Source: Haplomitrium mnioides
Lineage: Eukaryota > Marchantiophyta > Haplomitriopsida > Calobryales
Reading direction: 5' to 3'
Length of the DNA stretch: 21,219 nucleotides
Assembly: GCA_049999725.1 (NCBI GenBank)
Contig: JBNGIS010012649.1
Location: 1-21,219, forward strand
Shown: positions 10,003 through 19,986 of the stretch, in pieces
Layout of the letters: the number at the start of each line of letters is the position of its first letter
Position numbering within the stretch: position 1 is the first letter of the stretch
Notes under the pieces: model-generated
Database searches by the model: none
Told to the model about the DNA's origin: nothing
The model's input: the letters and a program-made list of their open reading frames with translations, nothing else
Translations under genes and position numbers: made by a program

Positions 10003-10411
10003 ATTAAATCCTAAGCACACATAGATTCCAAACTAGAACCCTAAAGCCTATGCATGCAAAGACTCCACACGAGAATCCTAAAGCCTTTGCGTGTAGGGAC
10101 TCTGAACGAAAACATTAAGGTTATACACACATAGACTTTGAACAAGAACCCTAAAGCTTATGCATGCTTAGACTCTTAATAAGAACCCTAAAGCCTATGC
10201 ACATATAGACTTTGAATGAGAACCCTATAGCTTAGGCTTGCAGGGACTCTGAACAAGAACCTTAAAGCTTATGCGTGCAAAGACTCCGAACGAGAACTAG
10301 AAAGCTTATATGCGCATAGACTCTAGACCAAAATGTAAAGCCTATGCGGTCATAGATTTCTAGAGCTCATGTACCCATGGACTCCATGCCCATGTGCATA
10401 TGGACTCCAAA
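10003..10411. repeat. ~37-bp array sharing the palindrome core
   Basis: About ten units of 36-37 bp of the form aaagcctatgcatgcaaagactc plus gaacgagaaccct. Each holds a TATGCATGCA-like palindromic core as in the 24-bp arrays, joined to a longer spacer. Three units contain an exact CCCTAAA heptamer (10039-10045, 10149-10155, 10186-10192). The array decays to the right into shorter units near 10350-10411. Confidence 0.82.
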
Positions 10412-10489
10412 CCATTCTTAGACTAGCAATTGACTCCAAACCATTCTTATACAAACAATTGACTCCAAACCATTCTTAAACACACCAAA
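10403..10489. repeat. 29-bp tandem repeat, three copies
   Basis: GACTCCAAACCATTCTTA starts at 10403, 10432 and 10461, an exact 29-bp period with variation only after the shared 18 bases. Confidence 0.92.
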
Positions 10490-10573
10490 TTGAATTGTGA
10501 TGAAAAGACGTGAAATGGATTGAGCGTGCAACATGTTGAAACTTTGGCAAATAAAACTTTGTTTAAAAAATAC

Positions 10574-10579
10574 TTTATT
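10574..10579 (-). promoter_or_regulatory. AATAAA poly(A)-signal-like hexamer, copy B
   Basis: The plus-strand TTTATT reads AATAAA on the minus strand, 15 bases after the terminal TGA of copy B. Copy A has agtaaa at the matching place. This is a short motif in AT-rich DNA, so it supports the gene end only weakly. Confidence 0.35.
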
Positions 10580-11935
10580 GATAAAATAGTTTGTTCAAAT
10601 AGATGCTCCCGCTCTATCTTCCTGGAGAGGAATTGTCTCATCTAAATCCAAAGGCAAAGCATCTACAACCGCTAGAGAGTCTTGTTGAGACTTTCCAGTC
10701 CCAGATATTGCGATAAAATTACTAGTGGCACCTACAATACCAGGAGTAACAAGTTCCTTGTGGTATTCATAAACTCTCTGTGACTCAGTCACATCAGATG
10801 GCAAGGAAGCCACCGTCAAAACTCTTTGATGAATGTAGAAAGATTGATGTCCATCATATTCCACCGCAATGTAGTTTTACATCAGCTTTAAAGCACGACA
10901 AAGCCTGTACCTGACTCAGAGCAAAGATTTATGATCCAATCTTGCTCTGTTGACAAATGGTTGATAGAAATATTGTAAAGAGCCTGCGGCTTTTGATAAA
11001 TGTTGATTATCTCCTGGATGTTTAAGTTTTGCAGAAACCCCAAGACAACTAAAAACACAACGCATTATTTGACGAGGTAGTCCAATCGCAGGAGTAGGCT
11101 ACTAATTAAAAAGCCTCATGCTCCTCTTTCCTTCTTTCATCCAATAGCCCACAATCCAATATTCGTGGGCATGTGTGATTTTGAGACCACCAGAATAATG
11201 AATGTTGCTTTTGTCCTTGTAAAAAGAAAAACAACAAATCAAACATTGTAACCAAAGTGCAAAAAAAGTAAAAAGAGAAATTAAAAACTAAAAAATCAAG
11301 AACAACTTACCAAATGTCATGGCTGATTGCATAGAAAACTTCCGAAAATGCATCCTTGACGATGCCAAATTGTTGCAATGAATGTATAATAACAAAAGAC
11401 CAAAAATCCGACGTTGTGATTGCCACAAAAAATGAAACCATATAAAAAATGTCATCTTTTGAAAATGGTTCAGAATCGTCATGTTTGCATTCCTTAAGGT
11501 TGCAATCGTAAGGAATATCCGCAATAGCCAAAGTGAAACACCTAGGTTTCACCAAGCCCTTCAACTGTTGAGCGTTGGCCTCCCCGTGGACTTGGTAAAA
11601 TTCCACATTGAGACCATCAACATAGGACAATAAGTCCTCGTCCTTGTCTCTCACAACTGTTTCAGTTGCAAGAGATGCAGCACCGCTTTGCTGCCTTGAT
11701 TTCCACTCTCTAGCTTTTTGGCAATAAAGAAGAAAAGCTGGAGGGTAAGAAATGACAGTGGGAGTCTGGTCCTGATCTTCTAGGACTTCTTCGAACCTTG
11801 ATCTTTTTTGGCCTTTTGCAGCTACTGTCAATTCTTTTGCCAACTAACGTTTGAACAATTTGTCCCCTACACACAGCAAAAACAGAAAACAATATTGGAA
11901 GACCAAAACAAAGTAAATACTACAAAGAGACATTG

Positions 11936-12338
11936 AATTCCTTGTGCGCTTGAACTATAAAGTCCATGCACGCATGGACTTTGCAGTCCTTGTGTAGTTG
12001 GACTTTGCAGTCTTTGCGCGGTTGGACTACAAATCCATGCGCTTGGACTAAGAAGTCCATGCGTGCATATACTACGAGGTTCTTGCATGTATTGACTTTA
12101 AAGTCAATGCGCGCATAGACTTCAAAGTCCAACCTCGCATAGATTTGTTGTCCATGTGCTTTTGGACTTTGCAGTCCAAGCGCAAAATGACTTCGAAGCC
12201 CATACACCCATGGATTTTGTAGTCCCTATGCACACGGACTTTTGAGTCCATGCATGCATTGACTACAAAGTCCTTTCGTGCTTAGATTGCAAAGTCAAGG
12301 CACGTCTGGATAGCAAAGTCCATGCGCGCATTGAACCT
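11936..12338. repeat. 24-bp palindromic minisatellite in matching intron of copy B
   Basis: Roughly 16 units with a 24-bp period. The best unit is AGTCCATGCACGCATGGACT at 11961-11980. It occupies the intron 12393-11867, the counterpart of the copy A intron that holds the 7952-8255 array. The repeat was therefore probably present before the gene duplicated. Confidence 0.88.
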
Positions 12339-13935
12339 AAACCGATTTTATCAAACAGAAAGAGATGAATGTAGTGTGAAAAAAAGAACTTACCAAAAGC
12401 TTCTCAAAGCTTGAATTTAAAGTAGCCATCTTGGACTCCTCATTGTGGAGAGGGTACTCCTCTCTTGCTTCCTCCCAAGTGCTACAGTAAACCTCTGAAC
12501 AAATACTTTTAACCATAACTGCCAAAACTTTATGTCTTTCTTCCTCCCAAGACATTTCATCCATTGAATGCTCTTCAGCTTCCACTTGCTTCAAAACTAA
12601 AATTTATACTTCGCCAAAAAGACCATGAAGGGACTTCCAAGATGTCCACTTTATGTCCTCCATTCTGAGAGATCTCTTGGCCTTCAGCTTCTAACCCTTG
12701 ACCATATTCTTCTCCCACATTGAAAATATGCTTTGTTGTAGATCCCAGAGCTCACCACTTCTAATGCTAGCTAGAACCAATTGTCCTGAGAAGTTATTGT
12801 CTTCTCAAGTGTTGACTTGGGCTTTATCTCCAAGGTTTCTAGCACTGGTTTTCTTTTCAATTTTTGGAATGACACCATCCCACCACAAATCTTTGATGCC
12901 AATATTTGACCTTTTGAATAGAGGTCATTTCCAGCCTGCACCTCTGGTCATAATTGTTATCTGCTGCAAAAATACGGGCCTCTATTGGTGTAAAGCCCAC
13001 GTACACATAATAGTTGCAGAGCGATAATGTCAGATTCTTTGCTCCGTATTTTGTGATTAATAGTTTCCTTGCTACAACACTATGATTGCCTCTTGCAATC
13101 TTGTAGCGATACTTGTCCGGGTTCCTAATATCAAACTCTAACTTGTCCTTCAACCCACACTTTGGGTCAACAACAACAATGAAGAAACTATGCGTATATT
13201 TGTTTATGAGCATTTTTTGTGCCAAATGCTCAACGAAATCTTCATTTAGCCTTCTAATCTTGAAAGGACCCCAATTGTCCATTCCATATTTTGGCAAATT
13301 CAAGTTCTCTAGCCTAATAGTGATTGTTTCTTCGCGGACTCTGCATTGCTGGATTGCAGACTCCCTGATTTTTTTTTGTCTTCCTCAGACATTGTCTAAA
13401 AATCTACCTTCTCCCGCTCTCTTGATGTTGGAGCCTGAATTGGCTCCAACTCTGATTTTTGCCCTGAGTTGTTTGGTAATGAAGACAAAAAGACAACAAA
13501 ATATGACCTTGCTGTAGATTCCGAGGGCGCTGGCTCCTCCTCAATGACTAGTGCTGGAACAGTTTTTTTCTTCTTGCCAACCAGTTTTTAATTTTTTAGC
13601 CTCAACTGGCTCAACCTCCTTTCTTTTCTTTTGGGCAGAAGAGCCTGCCGCGTGAACTAAAAATGTTTCCGTTTTCGGATGTGGCACTAGTTGTTGAATA
13701 TTAATGCCTTGCTTGGGCTTCTTAAACTTGACATGGATGGCCAATTTAATAAAGTCATGCTCGACGTGCTTTGCATCTTTGTAACCATCGACTAACTTTG
13801 CCAAAAACTGAGTAAACTGAAAACAAAACAAAATACAATTAAGCATAAGTACAAGTGATCAAGGTAAGAGAAAAGACAATACATTCACTACATGTGGGGG
13901 CTCTAATAACCATATGCACATGCACTACACAAGAG

Positions 13936-14292
13936 AGTCCATGCGCACATGGACTCCCAAGTCAAGGCGTGCAAGGACTCCCAAGTCCATGCGTGCATGG
14001 ACTCCAAAGTCTAGGAGCGCATGAAGTCTATGTGCGCATGGACTATGGAGTCCATGCGTGCCTAGACTTTGGAGTCCATGTGCGCTTAGACAAGGGAGTC
14101 CAAGCGTGCAAGGATTTGGGGGTCCATGCACGCATAGACTTGCGAGTACTTGCGCGCATGGACTTAGGAGTCCAACCGCGCATAGATTCCCAAGTCCTAC
14201 AATGCAAGGACTCCTATATCCATGCGTACATGGACTCATGAATCCATGCAAGACGGGACCCCAAGACTCCATGCTCGCATAGACTACTTGGG
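13936..14292. repeat. 24-bp palindromic minisatellite in first intron of copy B
   Basis: About 15 units of 24 bp with two short irregular units. AGTCCATGCGTGCATGGACT at 13984-14003 is nearly a perfect palindrome. Because 24 is a multiple of three and the unit is self-complementary, long frames stay open on both strands and read as octapeptide repeats (GVHACLDF, GVHARIDL and so on). They are by-products of the repeat. The array lies inside the intron 14344-13817. Confidence 0.9.
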
Positions 14293-14703
14293 AGTTCCGA
14301 CTAAGTAAAAAGAAAAACAAGTGAAAAAGATTTTCGGAAACTACCTTGCCATCTTCTTTTGCGATATCAAGATGCTTCACAAAAATGTCCCTCTCCTGAA
14401 ACTCGTCAAAAGAAAATTGTTGCAATCTGCACAATAAAGGGTTATTGAATCCTAGGACTGCACAAGCAGCCCGATGTTGGCTTTCTTTCCTTCACGTATC
14501 ATTATAATTTGGACTATTAAACCCTAATTGAATTCTTCACCTTCACTAGCAAAAAGGTAAAGATGTTTATCGGGGTCTTTCACGAAACAGTAATTACCGA
14601 ACCAATTCCACTCGAGTTTTGCAGGCTCTAGAGCCTTGACAACATCTGAATATCTCTATGGCTTTGGTTGAGCAAGGCGGGAAACATTTCCTTGAGAGCC
14701 ATT

Positions 14704-16109
14704 CTTAAGATGATAGAAAAATGTAAATTTGAAGGTAAAAATGTAATCAACAAAAGCTCACAAATCTCTGAAGGCTGGAAATGGCAAAACAAATGAGTAA
14801 ATGCAAAAAACATGGATGGTAAGAAAACCAAAACCAAAAACTGAACTCATGATAATGGAAAGAAACTTTCCACTAACGCTCCATTTGTAGCTAAATTTCA
14901 AAATTTGACTTTTCCTGCCAAAAAATGATTTGCGGAGCTCTTGACACGTAGGTTCAAATGGTGCAAAAAAAAAGTCAGTATATATGTTGTAGCACAGCAG
15001 CAACACTCCAACCCCGAAAAGAACAACCCGAGATCGAACCACGCAAGATCTATATAGAAATCTACTCTTAATCCACTTTTATCGACTTTCCAGATTCTTT
15101 AGAGAGTTCTGAAACTGCACTCTTGTCAACTCAGACGTGGACCTCTCTCCACTCTAGGTCTGACTACCTTTCCTTCACAAAAATTGATAACCACAAAAAT
15201 ACTGACTACTTCACAACAACCCCACATACCCACACACAGGACACAAACCCAGGACTACTCAGACTGTATGACTGACATTTCTGGAACAAGACAGTTGTTG
15301 TACAAGCTGATTTTAAACAGAAGCTGTATTAGATTCCCAAGCAACCAGTTACCCAACTCGCTTGAAATTCTCACACCAACACTCCCATACCTACCCTCGT
15401 TACAACCTCTCTCTTCTCCTCAAATTAGACACTCAAGCCACTCCAACCCAATATATCCCAGAGCTCTGCGCTGAGAACACAGCTATGGAACGACCCACCT
15501 GGTCTCATATCCAAGTGCTGCTCCTCCAACCACCGATAACTCTATTTATTTGTGAAATGCCCACCTAGTCCCTAGGCACACACAAACCTGAACACTTTCT
15601 TGTTCTGCTACAATCTCCCACCCAGACTCCACTAACTGGAAAACCACCGCAGGTCCTCTCCTCACAAATTTAACAAACACAGGACAGATCAGAACTCATA
15701 ACAGAATTGATCGATCATTCAAACCTTCCCCAATCACAATCTGAGACTCAGACTTCAATTCCACCAACAGAAACACCTCAAGCAACTCCCTCCATGTACT
15801 CCCCTGATGAAAAATTGTCTGATCCTTCCAACTGCCAACTGCAAAAGTTGCATCAACCCACTCTAGTTTCTGAATTCATCCCCATCCTCAAACTGCTCCT
15901 CACAAATCTGCAATAAAGAAAAATGAGCAGGAGACCTCACAGACATGAACACTCAGTATATTTCTTGCAAAACACATGTACAATGAGAACTTCAGAATAG
16001 AAGCTCAAAAAATCGCTTGTACCCCTCTCCCTGTTCTGCAAAATCTAACTTCCAAATCACTATTTTACACATTTTACATTTGCCCCTAAGAGACTAACTT
16101 TTTCTCCTT
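14704..16109. other. Long stretch without a recognised gene
   Basis: Around 14758-15042 a minus-strand frame reads hydrophobic and Phe-rich but has no conserved motif. From 15100 to 15980 the plus strand is A/C-rich with Pro/Ser/Thr/Gln-rich short frames. On the minus strand there is an acceptor-like ttctttattgcag next to 15910. The composition would fit a transcript or LTR read on the minus strand, but no paired LTR, tRNA-primer site or protein domain is visible. Confidence 0.4.
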
Positions 16110-16236
16110 ATGCTCCTAATAAGAACTAACCACTCACAGGTGGTTCTTAAACTAAATCAACTCGTCTAACTAGTCTACATGCCTTCCGCTCATAATAAAA
16201 ACTAACTACTCGCATTAGTTCTTATACTAATTCTCG
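16110..16236. repeat. 76-bp direct duplication of a hairpin-forming segment
   Basis: CTAATAAGAACTAACCACTC near 16116 recurs as a diverged copy near 16192 (cataataaaaactaactactc), 76 bp downstream. Each copy folds on itself: aagaac.aaccac pairs with gtggttctt at 16121-16148, and aaaaactaa pairs with ttagttctt at 16197-16223. Confidence 0.6.
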
Positions 16237-16529
16237 AACTTCCTCATACTCTACAAATAAATTTTCCATGTTCCAACTTTTCAACTTCACAAGAGGTCTG
16301 TTTCAAACTTTCGCCCTTTTTGGCCTTTCAGTTCACCTCCCATTTTTATACCATAATTCTAATTTATCACCATTTTGCCATTAAACTTCCTCTTCGAGGT
16401 TGTTTTCCCTTTTTTCGCGCAAAACACCGATAAGTCGCCATTTTAGATATCACCGCTTCGCTCCATCGCTATTTCACCATTTTCGAGCCCGTCGAACTCC
16501 TCGGAAAGTGACCTTCCTAACCAGTCTCT
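16237..16529. other. AT- and pyrimidine-rich spacer
   Basis: No supported gene. A short frame begins at 16400 but runs straight into the CGGA-rich array and has no recognisable content. Confidence 0.4.
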
Positions 16530-16725
16530 CCACTTCGGAACTCCACATCGGAACCCTTTTAAACTGGGATCTCCACAACGGATCCCCACACGGAACCATC
16601 TTAACCGGGGACTCCACTTCGGATCCCCACTTCGGACACTAAACTAAATCCCCCGTAACCGGGGTACCCCACATCGGAAGGCGGAGTTCCGAAGCCTTCT
16701 TCGGACTCACGAACCCACGGACTAC
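16530..16725. repeat. CGGA-rich imperfect repeat array
   Basis: Irregular units alternate a 28-42 bp segment ending in ctccac or ccccac with a 13-bp segment such as aacggatccccac or ttcggatccccac, for a period of about 42 bp over the clearest part. The words ttcgga and atcgga recall the 1-495 and 155-bp families, but the unit structure is different. Confidence 0.6.
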
Positions 16726-18276
16726 GGACTCTCCTCACAGAACATCCTTTTCATTCTTTAAGTTTAAATTTAAATTTTTGAGTTTCATCGATTTTCTTCC
16801 TCTAGAGCAGCGATCTCCTTCTGTCGAGTCTCGGCCAGGCGCTGCATTCCTTTCGCTTTGTTGTTTAATCTCTTCCAGCCCGAGCCCCTGTCGAATCCCA
16901 GCGATCAATTGCTCTCAGCCAGAGCCTCCCCTAGCAGATTCCTCTGCTCTTCATTTAGTTCCTTCAAATCTTCTTCATTCAGTTGCTCGCAGCAGAGAAT
17001 AGATCCTCTTTCAATTTTTGTCTTATTAAATTTTTAAACCTGCCTCCCATTTCCTTGTTATTCGATCTTCTCCCCATTTTCGATCACATCTTCAGCAGCC
17101 AGAACCTTCCTAGATCTCTTCTTCAATTGCTCCTCCCGCTGCGGCATTTTGATTGCTTCTTCTTGTTCGATTGCCCACCAACACGAAGAACTTCCTCCTG
17201 AATTCGAATTTTTCCTTCAGCACTTCGTTCTCTTCATTTGATTCTGAGCCACGCGATGTGCTCTTATTCGTGTTCTCGGTAAGGAACAGATCCTCATCTT
17301 CCTCAAATATTTTCCCGTGTGAATGCGAATAACTTCAAGACGACCAACTGCATCAGGGACGAACCATTGAAAATGCTTATTTACTTCTCACACCATTCCG
17401 ATGTTATGAAGTCATCTCCCGATAGTACTCAAGATCGATGTCGAAGAATAGGCACCCCTTTAATTAATCCCGCAGCTGAATCCTCAAACGTAATTCTTCC
17501 ACTGTTGTCTATATCCGTCATGTTGAGCATCTGCTTCATGATTGATCAACTCGCAGATCGATCTTCCTCGCGGATCCTCCTTCGCAGCACCCTTCTCATT
17601 CACATTCTACCAGGAGCTTGCTATATGTCCCATAAACACCCCTAAAAAGACTTGTACAGATATAAAAGTAACCCCCTCTCTTGTTCTTTCGAGAGGCATC
17701 CCCCCTAGGGGTCTAAGGCCACCGCATCTTTCTTCTCTACCCCTGGACGGACCTAGTTCAGGGCACAGTTACCACATCACATGTTCTGGGCAGGCTGTCC
17801 ATCGACTAAAAAGATAGAATAAATAGATACAAAAGTAGATAGGGGCTGGCTGGCCCTCGACAATTAGATTAGCTTTAATTTTTTTATTTTTATTTCCTCA
17901 AAATAATCCTCACCCTATATCACAGCCTCTTCTTCCTTTCTTCTTCTTCACACTTTACTATACTCCATTTCTTTTCCATATTCACAACTTTTCCCAAAAC
18001 TCAAGAAATAACACTTTCCTTTATTTTTGCCGGGCCGAAAAGAGCATCCTCCACGTCGATTCTGATTCTTTTGCACGGACTATGCTCCCACAATATAAAT
18101 CATTGCACATTTTTATCTTTCCAATTTCTTTTTTTCATTTTCTTCATCAAAAGTTCCTATATTTGTCATTTTGCAAAAACATCTTGAAAAACACATCTTT
18201 TAAAGGTGTTGTAAGAGGTTTATAATATTTGTTTAAATAATTCCTTGAAGTGCTTGATTTTTAGAGAGCCTTTTCA
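16726..18276. other. Stretch without a recognised gene; possible leader exon
   Basis: 16790-17278 is pyrimidine-rich and balanced in GC, ending in TTCTCG|gtaagg, a good donor-like site. It could be an untranslated first exon, but no coding exon follows. Frames at 17319-17645 and 17542-17817 show no domain. 17870-18276 is AT-rich and leads to the ATG at 18277. Confidence 0.35.
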
Positions 18277-18756
18277 ATGGCTAGAGTTTTTAAAGACAAG
18301 AAGAAGTTAAAGTTTCAAGATTCATCTTCACAAAAAAGTGTTACTTTTGACAATTAGGTTGAGATTTGTTCAAATGGCAATTATTTAGAGGTAAGTGATG
18401 GAGTATCAAAAGCGCCAAGTGTGATGGCGAGTACATTAGGGAAAAATATGACTTTTGTTGAATCAGATAGCTCCTCCCAAAAAGATGGAGAAGGTGAACT
18501 CCATGCGTGCATAGGATCAAGGACTCAATCCGGTACGTGCATAAGGTCAAGGAGTGAATCCAATGTGCATATAGGATTAATGACTGAACAACTTGCGCAC
18601 AAAGGATCAAAGAGGGAACCTAGTGCTAGTAGAGAACCAAAGAAATAATCTTCACCCAACACAAGATCTTTGTTGCCCTTCAAGCGGTTGAAGTTGAATC
18701 TTTCTTTTGAATGTTCCAATATATTAGCAAGAAAAAGTTCAACACAGAAATTCTAG
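18277..18756 (+). pseudogene. Decayed ORF with decapeptide repeats
   Basis: The frame starts at ATG 18277 (MARVFKDKKKLKFQDSSSQK). It is broken by TAG 18355-18357 and TAA 18646-18648, then runs in the same frame to TAG 18754-18756, about 159 codons. It is Ser-, Lys- and Arg-rich and hydrophilic. Codons at 18508-18627 form four 10-residue repeats (CIGSRTQSGT and three relatives). The next ORF overlaps its end in another frame, so the pair may originally have been one frame split by an indel. A basic, repeat-bearing N-terminal region would suit a structural protein of a retroelement, but this is inferred from position only. Confidence 0.45.
18508..18627 (+). repeat. 30-bp in-frame tandem repeat, four copies
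   Basis: Units start at 18508, 18538, 18568 and 18598, of the form tgcataggatcaaggactcaatccgg. The boundary word ccatgcgtgcatagga resembles half of the 24-bp palindromic minisatellite, here with a spacer that keeps the reading frame. Confidence 0.82.
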
Positions 18757-19931
18757 TGGTTGTAGACCTTTCTTTGTCTACATCTGAGAGAGACCTCGAT
18801 GTTCATGATCAAAGTTTGTTTGTTCAAAATACAAAAAACATTCAATTTGTGGATATTTTTAATTTTTGAGATGAGCCACTCTCCCCGATAGCACCACTCA
18901 AACAACAACTGATTTCATTTCAAGTTGCACCTCACGAAGAGATTAGGATATCTGAAACAAACCGAATTCTTTTGGAGGAGTCTTTAGATGATAGTTTGGG
19001 TTACAATTCCAGTAAAGAGTCTCAATCAATCAACATTTCTTTGGAGTTATTGCAAAGGGCACTGATTTTATTACAAATAACATTTCCTTCTAATCCAGAT
19101 ATTGATGAAGATTCGGTTTCAGAATGGTGCAATTCTCCTAATTCCTAAGAAGAACCTCATCTCTCAAAAATATTCTACAATGGAAAAAACAGTATTTACG
19201 ATGACGACCAAGATCTTCAAGATGAATTATCTCCTATTGTTGGATTTTCTTACAGACCAAATCATCCAGCACAACATAAGAATTTTTTGTTTGGGCCAAA
19301 ACCCAAACAAAAAAACACCTTACACAAAAATTCTTTGCAGAAAGTCCATCATGACGAGAGCTTTGTCAAGAAAAAGCTCGATACAATATCAATTTTTAAA
19401 TTGAAGAGAATTTCTTGTTGTCAAAATAATTGCTTGTCATTCTACAAGACACACTTTTTGAAAACTGTGAGAGAAACGTACTTTCGACAAAGCATGAATA
19501 ATCGAGATATCACACTATAGTGGGAAATACCAAGAAAATACTCCGATGTCGAAAATTGGTTTACACTACCTGGCGGTTCTTTTGTCTATAGTAGAGCCTT
19601 CAAATTAATACTAGTAGTAGAGAATGATAGAGTCCAAAGGATTGAAAATCTCAAAAACACATATCCTAGAGGCATTTTTGGAAAAACAGAACTATCTGCT
19701 AAAGGAGTTTCTATGGGTGAGTGGATGGACACTTTTTTCCAGGGACATTGTGATAGAATGCCCAACCACGAAGTGTACAACTTTCACGATAATTTTACAG
19801 AATGGGAAGTTTATGACTACTACACAACTTATTTGAAAGAGAAATATCCCCATTGTATTACTAGTTTCTTAGGTTTTTACAAAACATTTGAGAACTCATT
19901 TTCCAAATATAAAAATTCCAAAGCGCAATAG
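18711..19931 (+). pseudogene. Decayed 406-codon ORF, retroelement or pararetrovirus-like
   Basis: One frame runs from ATG 18711, which directly follows a TGA, to TAG 19929-19931. It has just three internal stops, one of each kind: TGA 18867-18869, TAA 19146-19148 and TAG 19518-19520. The first third is acidic and Ser-rich. The centre has a Lys-rich stretch and a Cys-Cys/Cys segment (ISCCQNNCLSFYKTHFLKT). After the third stop comes an aromatic-rich region with WEIPRKYSDVENWFTLPGG. General resemblance to polyprotein segments of plant pararetrovirus-like elements is my impression and is unproven; no protease or reverse transcriptase motif is present. The 0.7-kb LTR-like repeat begins 56 bp downstream. 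Confidence 0.55.
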
Positions 19932-19986
19932 ATTTGTTGTTTATAAAACATGCCAAGAAATAAAATCTTTGCAAGAAAATTTTGTC

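Larger units (their letters stand above)
10595..14703 (-). pseudogene. Decayed multi-exon gene, copy B (ParB-like domain)
   Basis: Exon-like blocks, 5' to 3' on the minus strand: 14703-14345 (contains LEWNWFGNYCFVKDPDKHLY and, in a shifted frame, LQQFSFDEFQERDIFVKHLD; donor AAG|gtagtt), 13816-12394 (acceptor ttttgttttcag; donor TTG|gtaagt), 11866-11311 (acceptor gtgtag; donor TTG|gtaagt) and 11215-10595 (acceptor ttacaag; TGA). The second block carries KIARGNHSVVARKLL (GNHS at 13079-13090), YVGFTP and FAADNNYDQ, then EMTSIQKVKYWHQRF. I read these as ParB/sulfiredoxin-like motifs. Breaks are spread out: a TAG and a frameshift in the first block, a frameshift near 13570, several stops at 12600-12830, a TAG early in the third block, and loss of one G at the last acceptor. 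The third block also joins out of phase to the second. Function unknown. Confidence 0.65.

Noticed and set aside
10186-10192. Interstitial telomeric repeat
   Set aside because: The CCCTAAA heptamers are single and spaced at tens of bases within a 37-bp unit, not in tandem.
13936-14292. Regular short repeats with palindromes, like a CRISPR array
   Set aside because: Spacers are only 4 nt, the repeats themselves vary, there are no cas genes, and the array lies in an intron of a plant-type gene.
13855-14434. Long ORFs on both strands with octapeptide repeats (GVHARMDL-like)
   Set aside because: A 24-bp, self-complementary unit keeps frames open on both strands by itself. The region is bounded by a good intron donor and acceptor.
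14758-15042. Phe-rich hydrophobic minus-strand ORF as a membrane protein
   Set aside because: Its composition follows from A-rich plus-strand DNA. There is no conserved motif, and it lies just outside the first exon of copy B.
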